From a virus, in the IMG/VR virus record IMGVR_UViG_3300002141_000152, positions 1-64,000 of that record: a stretch of DNA of 64,000 bases; one strand, 5' to 3'. Position 1 is the stretch's first letter, and each line of letters opens with the position of its first letter. The notes under the pieces are model-generated. The model worked only from the letters and a program-made list of their open reading frames with translations, ran no database searches and had not been told where the DNA came from. Below are positions 7,511 to 15,982 of this stretch, one piece after another. The position numbers and the translations under genes were made by a program.

Positions 7511-9103
7511 ATGGCAGAAATTAAGTTGGAGTTTACTCCACGAGAACAGCAGACCGCAATACTTGATTTCGTTAAGGAGTCTGTTGCTTCTAACAAAAAA
7601 TTCATAATGATTGACGCACCAACCGGTGTCGGTAAATCATATGCTGCAATCATGATCGCAGAGTGGTATCGTCGTGAGGTCAATAAGAAGGCAAAGATGG
7701 ATATTGTAACAAATACCAAACTTCTACAAGACCAATACATCAGAGACTTTGATTTTATCGCTAATCTCAAGGGCAAAAACAATTATTGGTGTAAAAAACA
7801 GAATATGGGCTGCGGCGACTCACAAATCCTAAATAAAGCTGCCGGTAAAAAATGTGAAGCGTGTGGATATAAAATTGCTCAAGGGTATTTTATTCGAAAT
7901 CCACTGAGTCTTACTAATTTTCATCTTATTACATCATATGCAATGTATTCTCCAGATTTACTAGCAGAGAGAAATTCGAAACTGCTAATAATTGATGAGG
8001 CTCACTCTTTTGAAGAAGCATTTTGTGATTTTATTTCTTCTTCTTTTTCAGAACGCAGTCTAAAGATACTAAACATCTGGCAGCCATGGATGGAACGGGA
8101 CCTCGACGGAATCTCTAATCTGACAGAATTATCAGAATATGCAGCAACTATTCTGGTTCCATTGCTGGCCTCAGAAGCTGCTACTCTACTCGATGAAGCA
8201 AAAGACACTAGAAGTCGTACTAAAAAATTAGACCTTATCAAGAAAGCTGATCACGTTGATAAATCAATGTGTAAGATAAACAGATTTGTGAACGACAAAG
8301 AGAATTACGCTGCAAATTGGACATTTGAAAAGGATTTAGATCAGTATGGTAAAACTAAAATTCTAGTTGAACCGATTTGGGGTAATATCTACCTTACTGA
8401 AATGTTTTGGGACCACTATGACCATGTTATTTTTATGTCAGGTACTCTACTTGATAGATCACTTTTTTCATTCTTAATGGGAATAAGTACAGATGACTCA
8501 ACATATCTTGCCCTACCATGTCCATTCGAGTCGACTAACCGCCCAGTAATTTATCTAAAGTTTGGTAAAATGTCTTATTATAACAAACAAGAATCATTTA
8601 CTCGAGCAATTCCAATTCTACAAAAAATATTGGAGAAGAATAAAGAGAACAAGGGTATTATTCATACATCAACTTATGAATTCAGTAATTGGATAAAAAG
8701 TACAGTCAAGGATGACCGACTTATTTTCCACGATTCACTAACTCGAGAAAAATCTTTAGAAAAACATTTAAGTTCTCAATTTAAAACTGTATTAGTATCT
8801 CCATCGATGATTAATGGTGTTGATTTAAAAGATGACTATTCTCGCTTTCAAATAATCCTAAAAGTACCTTTTCCTAATTTAGTTAGTACAAAAATAAAGA
8901 AGAGATTAGAGACTCGCCCAGATTGGTATAATTGGAAGACCCTAATTGATCTTCTTCAAGCATATGGTAGATCTATTAGAAACGATGATGATTGGGCAGA
9001 GACATATATCTTAGATGAATGCTTCGATCAGATATTAAATAATAAAGCAGTGCCTCAATATTTTTTAGATGCACTAAATATAAAAAAGTTAGCAAAGAAA
9101 TAA
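7511..9103 (+). CDS. XPD/DinG-like superfamily 2 DNA helicase with Fe-S cysteines
   Basis: 530 residues from the ATG at 7511; a longer frame from 7433 overlaps the previous gene and adds nothing conserved. Walker A is APTGVGKS (36-43), Walker B is DEAH (162-165), and motif VI is QAYGRSIRN near residue 495. Between motifs I and II are Cys94, Cys101, Cys115 and Cys118, the four-cysteine layout of the iron-sulfur domain in XPD, DinG and FancJ helicases. These are 5'-3' helicases that act on damaged or structured DNA. Position between a DNA glycosylase and topoisomerase genes fits a repair or replication role. Confidence 0.88.
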   Translation: MAEIKLEFTPREQQTAILDFVKESVASNKKFIMIDAPTGVGKSYAAIMIAEWYRREVNKKAKMDIVTNTKLLQDQYIRDFDFIANLKGKNNYWCKKQNMGCGDSQILNKAAGKKCEACGYKIAQGYFIRNPLSLTNFHLITSYAMYSPDLLAERNSKLLIIDEAHSFEEAFCDFISSSFSERSLKILNIWQPWMERDLDGISNLTELSEYAATILVPLLASEAATLLDEAKDTRSRTKKLDLIKKADHVDKSMCKINRFVNDKENYAANWTFEKDLDQYGKTKILVEPIWGNIYLTEMFWDHYDHVIFMSGTLLDRSLFSFLMGISTDDSTYLALPCPFESTNRPVIYLKFGKMSYYNKQESFTRAIPILQKILEKNKENKGIIHTSTYEFSNWIKSTVKDDRLIFHDSLTREKSLEKHLSSQFKTVLVSPSMINGVDLKDDYSRFQIILKVPFPNLVSTKIKKRLETRPDWYNWKTLIDLLQAYGRSIRNDDDWAETYILDECFDQILNNKAVPQYFLDALNIKKLAKK

Positions 9104-10987
9104 ATGGCTAAACAAAAAGGAATAGAACAAAAATATCAAAAGCTAACAGACATTGAGCATGTATTGCTTCGTCCGGTTATGTATATTGGCTCAATCTCTC
9201 CACACACTGGAGAACAATATCTATTTGATGGAGAGAAAGTGTGGAACGAAGAAGTAACCTACAATCCAGGATTTCTAAAATTATTTGATGAAATTATTTC
9301 AAACTCAGTTGATGAGCATCGCCGTAACCTAAAACTAAATGAAATCAGAGTCACAATTAACAGAGACACAAATACTCTGTCAATTTGGGATAATGGTGGA
9401 ATTCCAGTAGAGAAGCATCCAGTCCATAAAGAGTGGATTCCCGAAATGATTTTCTCTAATCTTAAAGCCGGTTCAAATTTTGATGATACTGAACAGCGAA
9501 CTGTTGCTGGAACAAATGGTGTAGGTTCTACATTAACAAATATCTTCAGTAAAAAGTTTTCAGTTTCAACTTGCGATGGAAAAAACAGATTTGATCAAGA
9601 GTTTACTGATAACATGCACAAGAGAAGTAAGGCAGTAATTACTTCAGCCAAGAGAGGATTTACGGAAATTACATATATCCCTGACCTTGAGCGATTTAAA
9701 ATGAACTCGATCGATACTATCTCGTTTCAAATAATGTTTAAGCGATGCCTAGATGTTGCTGCCTGCAATAATCGACTCACAGTTAAGTTTACAAGCATCT
9801 ATCAAGGTAAGAAGAGCGAACATACTCTTCGTTTTAAGACATTTGAAGAATATATCAAGCTCTACACTCAAGAATTTTTCTATGAAGAGTCAAAAGATTG
9901 GAAAATTGCATTTGCAAAATCAGAAAATGGATTTTGTAATATAAGTTTTGTAAATTCAGTACACACAAAAGATGGCGGAACTCACGTAGAGTATATTGTT
10001 AATCAATTAATTGCGCAATTACGTGAAATGATTAAGAAGAAGCACCGAGTTGAAGTCAAACCGAGTGATATTCGTAATTACTTGTCACTATTTATTGACT
10101 GTACAGTAATGAACCCTGCATTTAGTTCTCAAACCAAAGAGAAACTAATAACTGAACAGAAAGAGTTTGCAACTCGACATGAACTTACTGAAAAGTTAGC
10201 AAAAACAATATTCAAATCTGAAATAATAGCTTCAGTACTTGATTGGATTGAGAAAAAAGCGCTAGCGCAGGAACGTGCTGAACTTAGAAAGCTAAATAGT
10301 GCTCTAGACAAGACAAAAATATTAAAATTAATTGATGCTCAACGTAAAGGCGATCGCGGAATCTGTATTTTAGGTATTTATGAAGGACTAAGTGCAATTT
10401 CAGCAGTACGTCAGTTCAGAGACACTCAAACAATCGGTGCATTTCCACTTAAAGGTAAATTTATCAATGTAAGTGAGATGAAAAGCTCTGAAATTATCAA
10501 AAATGATGAAGCTGTGCAGCTAATGGCGTCACTTGGTCTAAAACTTGGTGAAGAACCTAAAGGATTACGGTATGGTAGGGTTTATATCTACACAGATGCT
10601 GATCCAGACGGAAACCATATCGCCGCTTCCTTAATTAATTTCTTCAATCGATTCTGGCCAGAATTATTTGACCAAGGTAGGATCTATAAAGTGATGACTC
10701 CACTAGTTGTCGCTAAAAAAGGCAAAGATTCGCTTAGTTTTTATACAAATGACGAATTTGATAAGTGGCAGACTAGGAATAAAGTCGCTGGATGGAATGT
10801 CGAGTATAAGAAAGGACTTGCCGCATTGGAATCGGCAGAATATTCAGAAATAATTAGAAATCCAAAGTTAGTACAAATTAAAAATGACATACATTACAAA
10901 GAATCTTTAGATGCATGGTTCGGGTCTGACTCGGCTCCTAGAAAAGAAAGAATACTTAACTTAAACAAGGACTCGCTAGATAAATAA
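9104..10987 (+). CDS. 39: DNA topoisomerase II large subunit (gp39+gp60 fused)
   Basis: 627 residues. N-terminal GHKL ATPase: DEIISNSVDEH (Asn binds Mg-ATP), SIWDNGGIPV and AGTNGVGSTLTNIF, then the transducer region. The C-terminal TOPRIM metal site has IYEGLSAISAV (Glu) and YTDADPDGNHI (DxDxD). In T4 these parts are split between gp39 and gp60; here they are one chain, as in most relatives. The ATG follows the helicase stop directly. It pairs with the gp52 breakage-reunion subunit encoded from 12131. The last codons (AAA TAA) form part of a late promoter for the endonuclease gene that follows. Confidence 0.95.
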   Translation: MAKQKGIEQKYQKLTDIEHVLLRPVMYIGSISPHTGEQYLFDGEKVWNEEVTYNPGFLKLFDEIISNSVDEHRRNLKLNEIRVTINRDTNTLSIWDNGGIPVEKHPVHKEWIPEMIFSNLKAGSNFDDTEQRTVAGTNGVGSTLTNIFSKKFSVSTCDGKNRFDQEFTDNMHKRSKAVITSAKRGFTEITYIPDLERFKMNSIDTISFQIMFKRCLDVAACNNRLTVKFTSIYQGKKSEHTLRFKTFEEYIKLYTQEFFYEESKDWKIAFAKSENGFCNISFVNSVHTKDGGTHVEYIVNQLIAQLREMIKKKHRVEVKPSDIRNYLSLFIDCTVMNPAFSSQTKEKLITEQKEFATRHELTEKLAKTIFKSEIIASVLDWIEKKALAQERAELRKLNSALDKTKILKLIDAQRKGDRGICILGIYEGLSAISAVRQFRDTQTIGAFPLKGKFINVSEMKSSEIIKNDEAVQLMASLGLKLGEEPKGLRYGRVYIYTDADPDGNHIAASLINFFNRFWPELFDQGRIYKVMTPLVVAKKGKDSLSFYTNDEFDKWQTRNKVAGWNVEYKKGLAALESAEYSEIIRNPKLVQIKNDIHYKESLDAWFGSDSAPRKERILNLNKDSLDK

Positions 10988-10992
10988 TAATA
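10979..10992 (+). promoter_or_regulatory. Late promoter of the HNH endonuclease gene
   Basis: GATAAATAATAATA overlaps the stop codon of gene 39 and lies 6 bases before the ATG at 10999. Gene 39 itself is expected to be early or middle, so the endonuclease carries its own late signal. Confidence 0.55.
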
Positions 10993-10998
10993 AACATA

Positions 10999-11772
10999 AT
11001 GCCGCAAAGCCCTAAACGAGTACGAGGAAAGCCGTTAACTAACGATATAATTTTAGAAAGATTTAAAGCTGTTCATGGTGAAATTTATGATTATTCAAAA
11101 GTCATTTTTAAAACAAATAATGATCCAGTAATTATTATTTGTACCCGCCATGGAGAATATTTATGTTCGCCTAAACGCCATAGTTTAGGAAGTAGATGTC
11201 GTAAATGTTATTTAGAAGATGTAAATGGAAAGTTTATGCAAAAGCCTGAGTATAGACAATGGGCAAGTGAAAATATGAAAAAGCCATCAACTCAACTAAA
11301 ATTAAAATCCGGAATGAATAAAAAATATGGAGTAGATAATGCATCACAAGTAGAACAAGTACGAATTAAAAAAAAGAAAATATTTCTATCTAGATATGGT
11401 GTAGATCATCCGTTTAAAATAGATATTGAAGCCAGAATTAAAAAAACAAAGGATACTCGGATTTTAATAGGAACACAGATTTCAGATGAAAACCACAAAC
11501 CATTTCTTTTATATAAAAGAGAAGTATGGAAACATACATATTTTTCAATAGGCTATTATGATGCATACTGGTTATTGGAAAATAGATCACGGTCTGGAAA
11601 TCACATCGATCATATATACTCTATACATGAAGGATTTATTAATACTATTCCTACGAAAATTATAGGATCTATAATTAATTTACAATCACTTCCATCTAAA
11701 GAAAATAGAAGTAAAGGTACAGTATGTTGGATAACAAAAGACGAATTATGTGAACAGTATAATAATTTATAA
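10999..11772 (+). CDS. Free-standing HNH homing endonuclease
   Basis: 257 residues. The N-terminal 70 residues follow the phage domain pattern VHGEIYDYSKVIF, then a Cys/His part (ICTRHGEYLCSPKRHSLG, CRKC). The middle has two KYGVDNASQ/RYGVDHPFK repeats, a DNA-binding helix type common in phage endonucleases. The C-terminal HNH core is HIDHIYSIHEGFINT followed by NLQSLPSKENRSKG, giving the His, His and Asn ligands. It is inserted between the topoisomerase subunit genes, a usual site for selfish endonucleases that cut the homologous locus of related phages. It has its own late promoter. Confidence 0.85.
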   Translation: MPQSPKRVRGKPLTNDIILERFKAVHGEIYDYSKVIFKTNNDPVIIICTRHGEYLCSPKRHSLGSRCRKCYLEDVNGKFMQKPEYRQWASENMKKPSTQLKLKSGMNKKYGVDNASQVEQVRIKKKKIFLSRYGVDHPFKIDIEARIKKTKDTRILIGTQISDENHKPFLLYKREVWKHTYFSIGYYDAYWLLENRSRSGNHIDHIYSIHEGFINTIPTKIIGSIINLQSLPSKENRSKGTVCWITKDELCEQYNNL

Positions 11773-11819
11773 GAATTTTAAATAAGCCTAAAAATATCGA
11801 AAGTTAATAAAATATAAAT

Positions 11820-12131
11820 ATGAGCATACATAAAATTGAATACGGGGACGGCTGTTATGGGCCAATTGTATCTATTGACGGAGAATCTCTACATCTTGAT
11901 GAATATGATACTAGAACGGCTGATGCTGTTGATAAAATCAAACTTGATGTTGTGTCTGAGCTTTCTAAAATACATGCTTCACTAGATCAGCGAGATTGGT
12001 TAGCGATCCTTGAAATAATTACTTCACGTGGTGCTTGGAAAGTTAATGAGGCAGTTCAAAAGGAACCTTCTACTTGCGAACAGTGTGGTAATTATAATTG
12101 GATGCATACATTTAATAAATCAGAAGAATAA
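11820..12131 (+). CDS. Hypothetical protein with C-terminal CxxC
   Basis: 103 residues, acidic, with a C-terminal STCEQCGNYNW that could be half of a metal site. The final TAA overlaps the ATG of gene 52 (TAATG). A TATAAATA sequence touches the ATG but is too close to be its promoter. No family recognised; conserved coupling to gene 52 is the only clue. Confidence 0.55.
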   Translation: MSIHKIEYGDGCYGPIVSIDGESLHLDEYDTRTADAVDKIKLDVVSELSKIHASLDQRDWLAILEIITSRGAWKVNEAVQKEPSTCEQCGNYNWMHTFNKSEE

Positions 12132-12676
12132 TGGCAAATAATACCGAAATAAAAACAGTGACTCAATATCTTGATCAAGATTATCGAGAGTACGCAGTCT
12201 ATGTTGTAGAAGAACGTGCAATTCCATCCGTAATTGATGGATTTAAACCGACTCAACGTAAAGTAATCTTTGTTGCAGACAGGGTTTGGCGAAACGGTAG
12301 CGAAAAACCGCTTAAAATATTTCAACTTGCCGGTAAAGTTGCAGCTGATGCACACTATCATCATGGCGATTGTCTTGATCCAGACACCGAAATACTTTTA
12401 AGTGATGGAGCATACATTACACTCCAAGACTGGTTTGATAAATATAAAAATGTTAAACTTAAGGTTGTTGCATATGATGAATCTTCTTCAAAATTTGTAG
12501 AAGCAATTGGCCACTCTCCTAGAATTGGACAAATTACTGATGTTGAATATGAAATTCAAATGGAAAATGGAAGTATTTTCAAATGTACAGGCAATCATCC
12601 TTTCTTGACTGCCAGGGGATGGATCGAAGCTAAAGATTTAAAAGAAGATGACGATATTTTAAATTTAAAATCATAA
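12131..12676 (+). CDS. 52: Topoisomerase II medium subunit gp52, N-extein plus intein N-half
   Basis: 181 residues. Residues 1-80 are the start of a GyrA/gp52-type subunit (YAVYVVEERAIPSVIDGFKP, ending YHHGD). At residue 81 an intein begins: CLDPDTEIL is block A and CTGNHPFLTARGW is block B with its conserved TxxH. The frame stops at residue 181 within the intein. The matching C-half lies at 13662 after an endonuclease gene. Assembly of gp52 therefore needs trans-splicing of two proteins; +1 residue is Ser. Joined exteins give 454 residues, close to T4 gp52 (442). The splice site lies just before the strand-cleaving region, a typical conserved insertion point. Confidence 0.93.
   Translation: MANNTEIKTVTQYLDQDYREYAVYVVEERAIPSVIDGFKPTQRKVIFVADRVWRNGSEKPLKIFQLAGKVAADAHYHHGDCLDPDTEILLSDGAYITLQDWFDKYKNVKLKVVAYDESSSKFVEAIGHSPRIGQITDVEYEIQMENGSIFKCTGNHPFLTARGWIEAKDLKEDDDILNLKS
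12371..12673 (+). mobile_element. Split intein N-terminal half
   Basis: Encodes 101 residues, from nucleophile Cys81 of the gene 52 N-part to its stop. Blocks A and B are present; no LAGLIDADG or other endonuclease domain is inside. The endonuclease function appears as a separate gene directly downstream. Confidence 0.9.
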
Positions 12677-12701
12677 TTTATCTCCATGGTGATATTTAGC
12701 G

Positions 12702-12718
12702 TAATAAATAAAATAAAG
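12702..12718 (+). promoter_or_regulatory. Late promoter of the intein-associated endonuclease
   Basis: TAATAAATAAAATAAAG ends 9 bases before the ATG at 12728. Because it lies inside the longest open frame (from 12686), the true start should be 12728. Confidence 0.5.
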
Positions 12719-12727
12719 CGCGAAGTT

Positions 12728-13660
12728 ATGAATACTTGTAAATTGTGTAAAAGTAGTTTTGTGAATAGTAAATATCTAAATATAAAAAAAATAAAGGAAG
12801 ATCCTATCCGATATTTAGAAACCTGTCAAGATTGCAGAAAAATACGAAATTGTGAAAATTGTAAAACCCAATTTAAACACCATCAAAATAGAACATGTTC
12901 AATAAATTGTGCTAAAGAATTAACTCAAAAAACTCTTATTCAAACTCAAGGAGCAATTCATAATTTCTGCAAGGACTCATTATCTAGGCAAAATTTTGAA
13001 AATAGGATGGTTGAGATGCATGGTGTGTCTAATGTTTTTCAAAGGAGTGACGTTAAAGAGTCAATAAAGAAAACTATACTGAGTCGATATTCAGTAGATA
13101 ATATATCAAAATGCGAAATAATAAAAAATAAAAAAAGAAAAACTCTAACTAAAACGCTAATCGATAATCCAGAAATATTAAAAAATAAATGGTGGATTAA
13201 ACATAATGAATTTATTAATACGTTAGGATATGACCCACGATTAGGAATATTTGGAAAGGCGTCATTTGAGTCATTAAAGGTTTTTGAACCAATTGTTCAA
13301 TTTTGTAAAGATCAAAATATTTTAGATTTGGACATATATATCGGTATTGATGAAAAGTCTGAATTTTTCATTAGTTCAAATAAAAAAATATATTTTTATG
13401 ATTTATGTATTAGATCTAAAAAAATAATAATTGAGTTCCATGGAGTAGGTTTTCATGCAAACCCAAATTGGGACCTTGCTAAATTAAATGAATGGCGATC
13501 GGCTTTCACTGGAGAAACCAGCAAAGAAAATATAAGAAAGACTACACTTAAAAATAATTCCGCTCTTAGAAAAGGCTTTAAACTATTGGAAATTTGGAGT
13601 GATGTTCCTCCGGAAGAAAATATCAAACTTTGTAAAAAATTTATAATTAATAATCTTTAA
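12728..13660 (+). CDS. Vsr-like (EDxHD) homing endonuclease between intein halves
   Basis: 310 residues from 12728; an ATG at 12686 would add 14 residues that only read through the promoter. The N-terminus carries Cys pairs (CKLCKSS, CQDC, CENC, CSINC) suggesting small zinc fingers, then a MHGVSNVFQ/RYSVDNISK repeat pair. The C-terminal nuclease resembles Vsr: YDLCIRSKKIIIEFHGVGFHANP (Asp225, Glu236, His243) and KGFKLLEIWSD (282-292). Free-standing Vsr-like enzymes between split-intein halves are known from metagenomic fractured genes; I-Bth0305I is the studied relative. It is expected to cut intein-less gene 52 alleles and promote spread of the whole unit. Confidence 0.88.
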   Translation: MNTCKLCKSSFVNSKYLNIKKIKEDPIRYLETCQDCRKIRNCENCKTQFKHHQNRTCSINCAKELTQKTLIQTQGAIHNFCKDSLSRQNFENRMVEMHGVSNVFQRSDVKESIKKTILSRYSVDNISKCEIIKNKKRKTLTKTLIDNPEILKNKWWIKHNEFINTLGYDPRLGIFGKASFESLKVFEPIVQFCKDQNILDLDIYIGIDEKSEFFISSNKKIYFYDLCIRSKKIIIEFHGVGFHANPNWDLAKLNEWRSAFTGETSKENIRKTTLKNNSALRKGFKLLEIWSDVPPEENIKLCKKFIINNL

Positions 13661-13661
13661 T

Positions 13662-13781
13662 ATGAAAATTAAGTCAATAAAAATAAATAAATTAACCGCT
13701 CCAAAAAAATATTATGATATTACAGTTGATACGCATCATAACTTTGTAATAGGATCTTCTGCAAAGATTGTAACTCATAAT
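13662..13781 (+). mobile_element. Split intein C-terminal half
   Basis: Encodes 40 residues with blocks F and G, including the penultimate His and terminal Asn. Its size fits a canonical C-intein, so both splicing halves look intact. Confidence 0.9.
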
Positions 13782-14906
13782 TCATCATTGAGTGGTGCAA
13801 TTATTGGAATGGCTCAGAAATTTAAAAATTCAATGCCAGTTCTCGAAGAAATAGGACAGTTTGGTTCTCTTCGTTCTCCTGAAGCTGGTGCACCTAGATA
13901 TATCTCTACTAAACTACATAAGAACTTTAGATTGTTATATATGGATTTTGATCTACTTACTTCACGATATGAAGAGGGTAATGAAATTGAACCTCAATTT
14001 TTCTTACCTATTATTCCAACTGTGCTCTTAAATGGCGGTAGTGGAATTGCTGTAGGTTTTGCAACAAATATCTTAAATCGTAATCCGCTTGATCTAATTG
14101 ATGCCTGTATCAAAGAATTAGATGGAAAGAAATATAGTGAACCCGCTCCATGGTACTATGGATTTAGTGGCAGCTGTACACAGGACCCAGAAAATCACCT
14201 GGCCTGGGCATTTAGAGGTAAATATGAAATTAAAAATACTTCTACTATAGACATAAGTGAACTACCACCATCTGCTACATATGAAAAGTTTGATTTATTA
14301 CTTAGCACATTAGAAGATACTCGACGTCTTGCCAGCTATGACAATAATTGTCGATCCAATATCAATTACGTTCTTAAATTTAGACGTGAAGATCTTAAAT
14401 TATTAATTGATTCTAATAGATTAGACCGAACTTTAAAAATGGAAGAAAGACAGTCTGAAAATTTTACAGTACTTGATGAAAATGGTAATCTTAAGATTTT
14501 TAATAGTGTAACTGAGATAATTCAATATTTTGTCAAATTTAGATTGGCGTATTATATCAAGCGTAAGGAGTTTCTAATTAATCGATTGACGCACGAGATG
14601 ATGGTGCTTACAAATAAAGCGGAATTTATTAAGGCAATCATTAGCGGTAAATTAAAGATTAATAATGTACCTAAAAAAGAGATTATCCTGTTTCTCCAAG
14701 TTGCTAATTTTGAAGAAATAAATGGTTCATATTCATATCTTCTCGCAATGCCAATTCATACCCTAACCAAAGAGACATATGAAGATTTATTGGGTGATTG
14801 CTTTGCTAAAGAGAAAGAATTAGAAGAAATCAAGAAGCGGGAACATACTCAAATGTACAGAGAAGATCTTCAGGAACTTCGTAAAGCTTTAGTTAAAACA
14901 TATTAA
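13662..14906 (+). CDS. 52: Topoisomerase II medium subunit gp52, intein C-half plus C-extein
   Basis: 414 residues. Residues 1-40 are the intein C-half: YYDITVDTHHNFVI is block F and AKIVTHN block G, ending in Asn40 before Ser+1. The extein starts SSLSGAIIGMAQKF, the continuation of the GyrA-type YHHGD segment, and includes the cleavage site AGAPRYISTKL with the catalytic Tyr near residue 84. The remaining breakage-reunion domain and a coiled coil (LTHEMMVLTNKAEF to KRE) follow. It starts 1 base after the endonuclease stop. With the 12131 product and gp39 it should form the phage type II topoisomerase after trans-splicing. Confidence 0.94.
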   Translation: MKIKSIKINKLTAPKKYYDITVDTHHNFVIGSSAKIVTHNSSLSGAIIGMAQKFKNSMPVLEEIGQFGSLRSPEAGAPRYISTKLHKNFRLLYMDFDLLTSRYEEGNEIEPQFFLPIIPTVLLNGGSGIAVGFATNILNRNPLDLIDACIKELDGKKYSEPAPWYYGFSGSCTQDPENHLAWAFRGKYEIKNTSTIDISELPPSATYEKFDLLLSTLEDTRRLASYDNNCRSNINYVLKFRREDLKLLIDSNRLDRTLKMEERQSENFTVLDENGNLKIFNSVTEIIQYFVKFRLAYYIKRKEFLINRLTHEMMVLTNKAEFIKAIISGKLKINNVPKKEIILFLQVANFEEINGSYSYLLAMPIHTLTKETYEDLLGDCFAKEKELEEIKKREHTQMYREDLQELRKALVKTY

Positions 14907-14969
14907 CGATTTACGATACCTGCATAAAAATAATTACTACATAATATACACTTAACCTCGACTATTTAG

Positions 14970-14975
14970 TATAAT
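14970..14975 (+). promoter_or_regulatory. Possible sigma70-type -10 box
   Basis: TATAAT in the context AGTATAATAATT lies 23 bases before the ATG at 14999. A similar GAGTATAATACT precedes the gene at 48735. No clear -35 is visible, so this may be a middle or early type promoter. Confidence 0.3.
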
Positions 14976-14998
14976 AATTATCTAAAAACAAATAACAT

Positions 14999-15244
14999 AT
15001 GGCAGAATTTTCAAAACAATACTGTGACCTACACGATGAATTTATACCCGATTTTGATATCGTTGAAATTGCAGATGGATTACAACCCGAACACTACACC
15101 ACAATTATCTGTGAAGGATTTGGCTTTACTGCAATCGCAAAAGATGCAGATGGTAATATTCTCTTGGCTATGCCGACTGGTGCCGAGGCAAATGATGATG
15201 GAATTGAAGTTACTTGGAAAAAATATGAAGAAGTAGTAAAATAA
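14999..15244 (+). CDS. Hypothetical small acidic protein
   Basis: 81 residues, acidic, with a Cys-His pair near the start (YCDLHDEF) and a beta-rich core (IICEGFGFTAIAKDADGNILLAM). Last gene of the plus-strand topoisomerase block. A TATAAT box precedes it. No family recognised. Confidence 0.5.
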   Translation: MAEFSKQYCDLHDEFIPDFDIVEIADGLQPEHYTTIICEGFGFTAIAKDADGNILLAMPTGAEANDDGIEVTWKKYEEVVK

Positions 15245-15305
15245 AAAATATGCCAATTGCGCAATCTCTAAAAGAGAAAACAAAGTTACTATATTCTAAT
15301 CTTTT

Positions 15306-15521
15306 TTATTGAAAATACCTTTCGATTCTTTGACTTAACCTTACTCGAGGATCGTCGTTAGTTCGGCCTAACTCTTCGTATTTTAAGATAAAACCAAAAC
15401 TTAAAAATATTCTGCGTGATTTAAAAGGATCTGTCCAGTGTTTGTACAGGGCCTGCTCCTCGATCTGCTTTCTAATTGCTAATTGTTCTGGGCTCTCTGA
15501 ACCCCAATTGATAAATGACAT
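15306..15521 (-). CDS. Hypothetical small late protein
   Basis: 71 residues starting MSFINWGSESPEQLA, with a basic middle (DPFKSRRIFLSFGF) and basic C-terminus. It follows the Dps-like gene on the minus strand with a 9-base gap, so it is probably cotranscribed. No family recognised. Confidence 0.5.
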   Translation of the reverse strand: MSFINWGSESPEQLAIRKQIEEQALYKHWTDPFKSRRIFLSFGFILKYEELGRTNDDPRVRLSQRIERYFQ

Positions 15522-15530
15522 TTAGGTTAG

Positions 15531-15899
15531 TTATTTTAATGTTAATAGATATTTAAGCTTGTTAAGTTCACCAAGCATCTCGTCCCTGAGGTTTAATAGA
15601 TCGCTGTCTCGTTGTTCGTTTAATTTGTTATTAAAGGACAATAGGAACTCAGTAAGAGTTTCAAGATAGGTTCCCATGTTAACCTCGCCAATATTACTTA
15701 ACTGAATAGAATCTTCTTCTCCTTCAAGAGCAACTCTTCCGTATTTTCCCATGTATATTTCCATGAAACGGTCGGTTAACCCATCGAATTCTTCATAGAT
15801 ACTACCAAATGCTTGGTGTTTAGCATATGAGCCTGTTTGCCAGTGAAATACTTTAAACTGAGCTTGAATTCCTAAAAAAGTTGACGTAATTGTTGCCAT
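15531..15899 (-). CDS. Dps/ferritin-like phage protein
   Basis: 122 residues, all-helical. The N-terminal third, QAQFKVFHWQTGSYAKHQAF followed by GSIYEEFDGLTDRFMEIYMG, mirrors the Dps pattern of K-x-x-HW, H-x-x-F-x-x-x-Y and D-x-x-x-E that forms the ferroxidase centre. Proteins of this kind are found in T4-like phages and algal viruses as an uncharacterised family. Whether it binds iron or DNA is unknown; it is shorter than Dps (about 167 aa). A consensus late promoter implies late expression and possible packaging. Confidence 0.6.
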   Translation of the reverse strand: MATITSTFLGIQAQFKVFHWQTGSYAKHQAFGSIYEEFDGLTDRFMEIYMGKYGRVALEGEEDSIQLSNIGEVNMGTYLETLTEFLLSFNNKLNEQRDSDLLNLRDEMLGELNKLKYLLTLK

Positions 15900-15910
15900 T
15901 AATTAAATGT

Positions 15911-15924
15911 TTTTATTATTTATC
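15911..15924 (-). promoter_or_regulatory. Late promoter of the Dps-like gene
   Basis: Minus strand GATAAATAATAAAA, a perfect consensus match, 11 bases upstream of the ATG at 15899. Confidence 0.65.
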
Positions 15925-15937
15925 TCCTTAAACAAAA

Positions 15938-15963
15938 AAAGAGGATCCGAAGATCCTCTTTCT
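15938..15963 (-). terminator. Hairpin terminator of the major capsid gene
   Basis: Minus strand stem AAAGAGGATC/GATCCTCTTT closes a TTCG tetraloop and runs into T-rich sequence. It ends the gp23 transcript just before the Dps-like gene promoter. Confidence 0.85.
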
Positions 15964-15982
15964 AAACTATATACTAATTTAA

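Noticed and set aside
14907-14998. tRNA or riboswitch between gene 52 and the next gene
   Set aside because: AT-rich sequence with a TATAAT box but no cloverleaf or conserved aptamer core.
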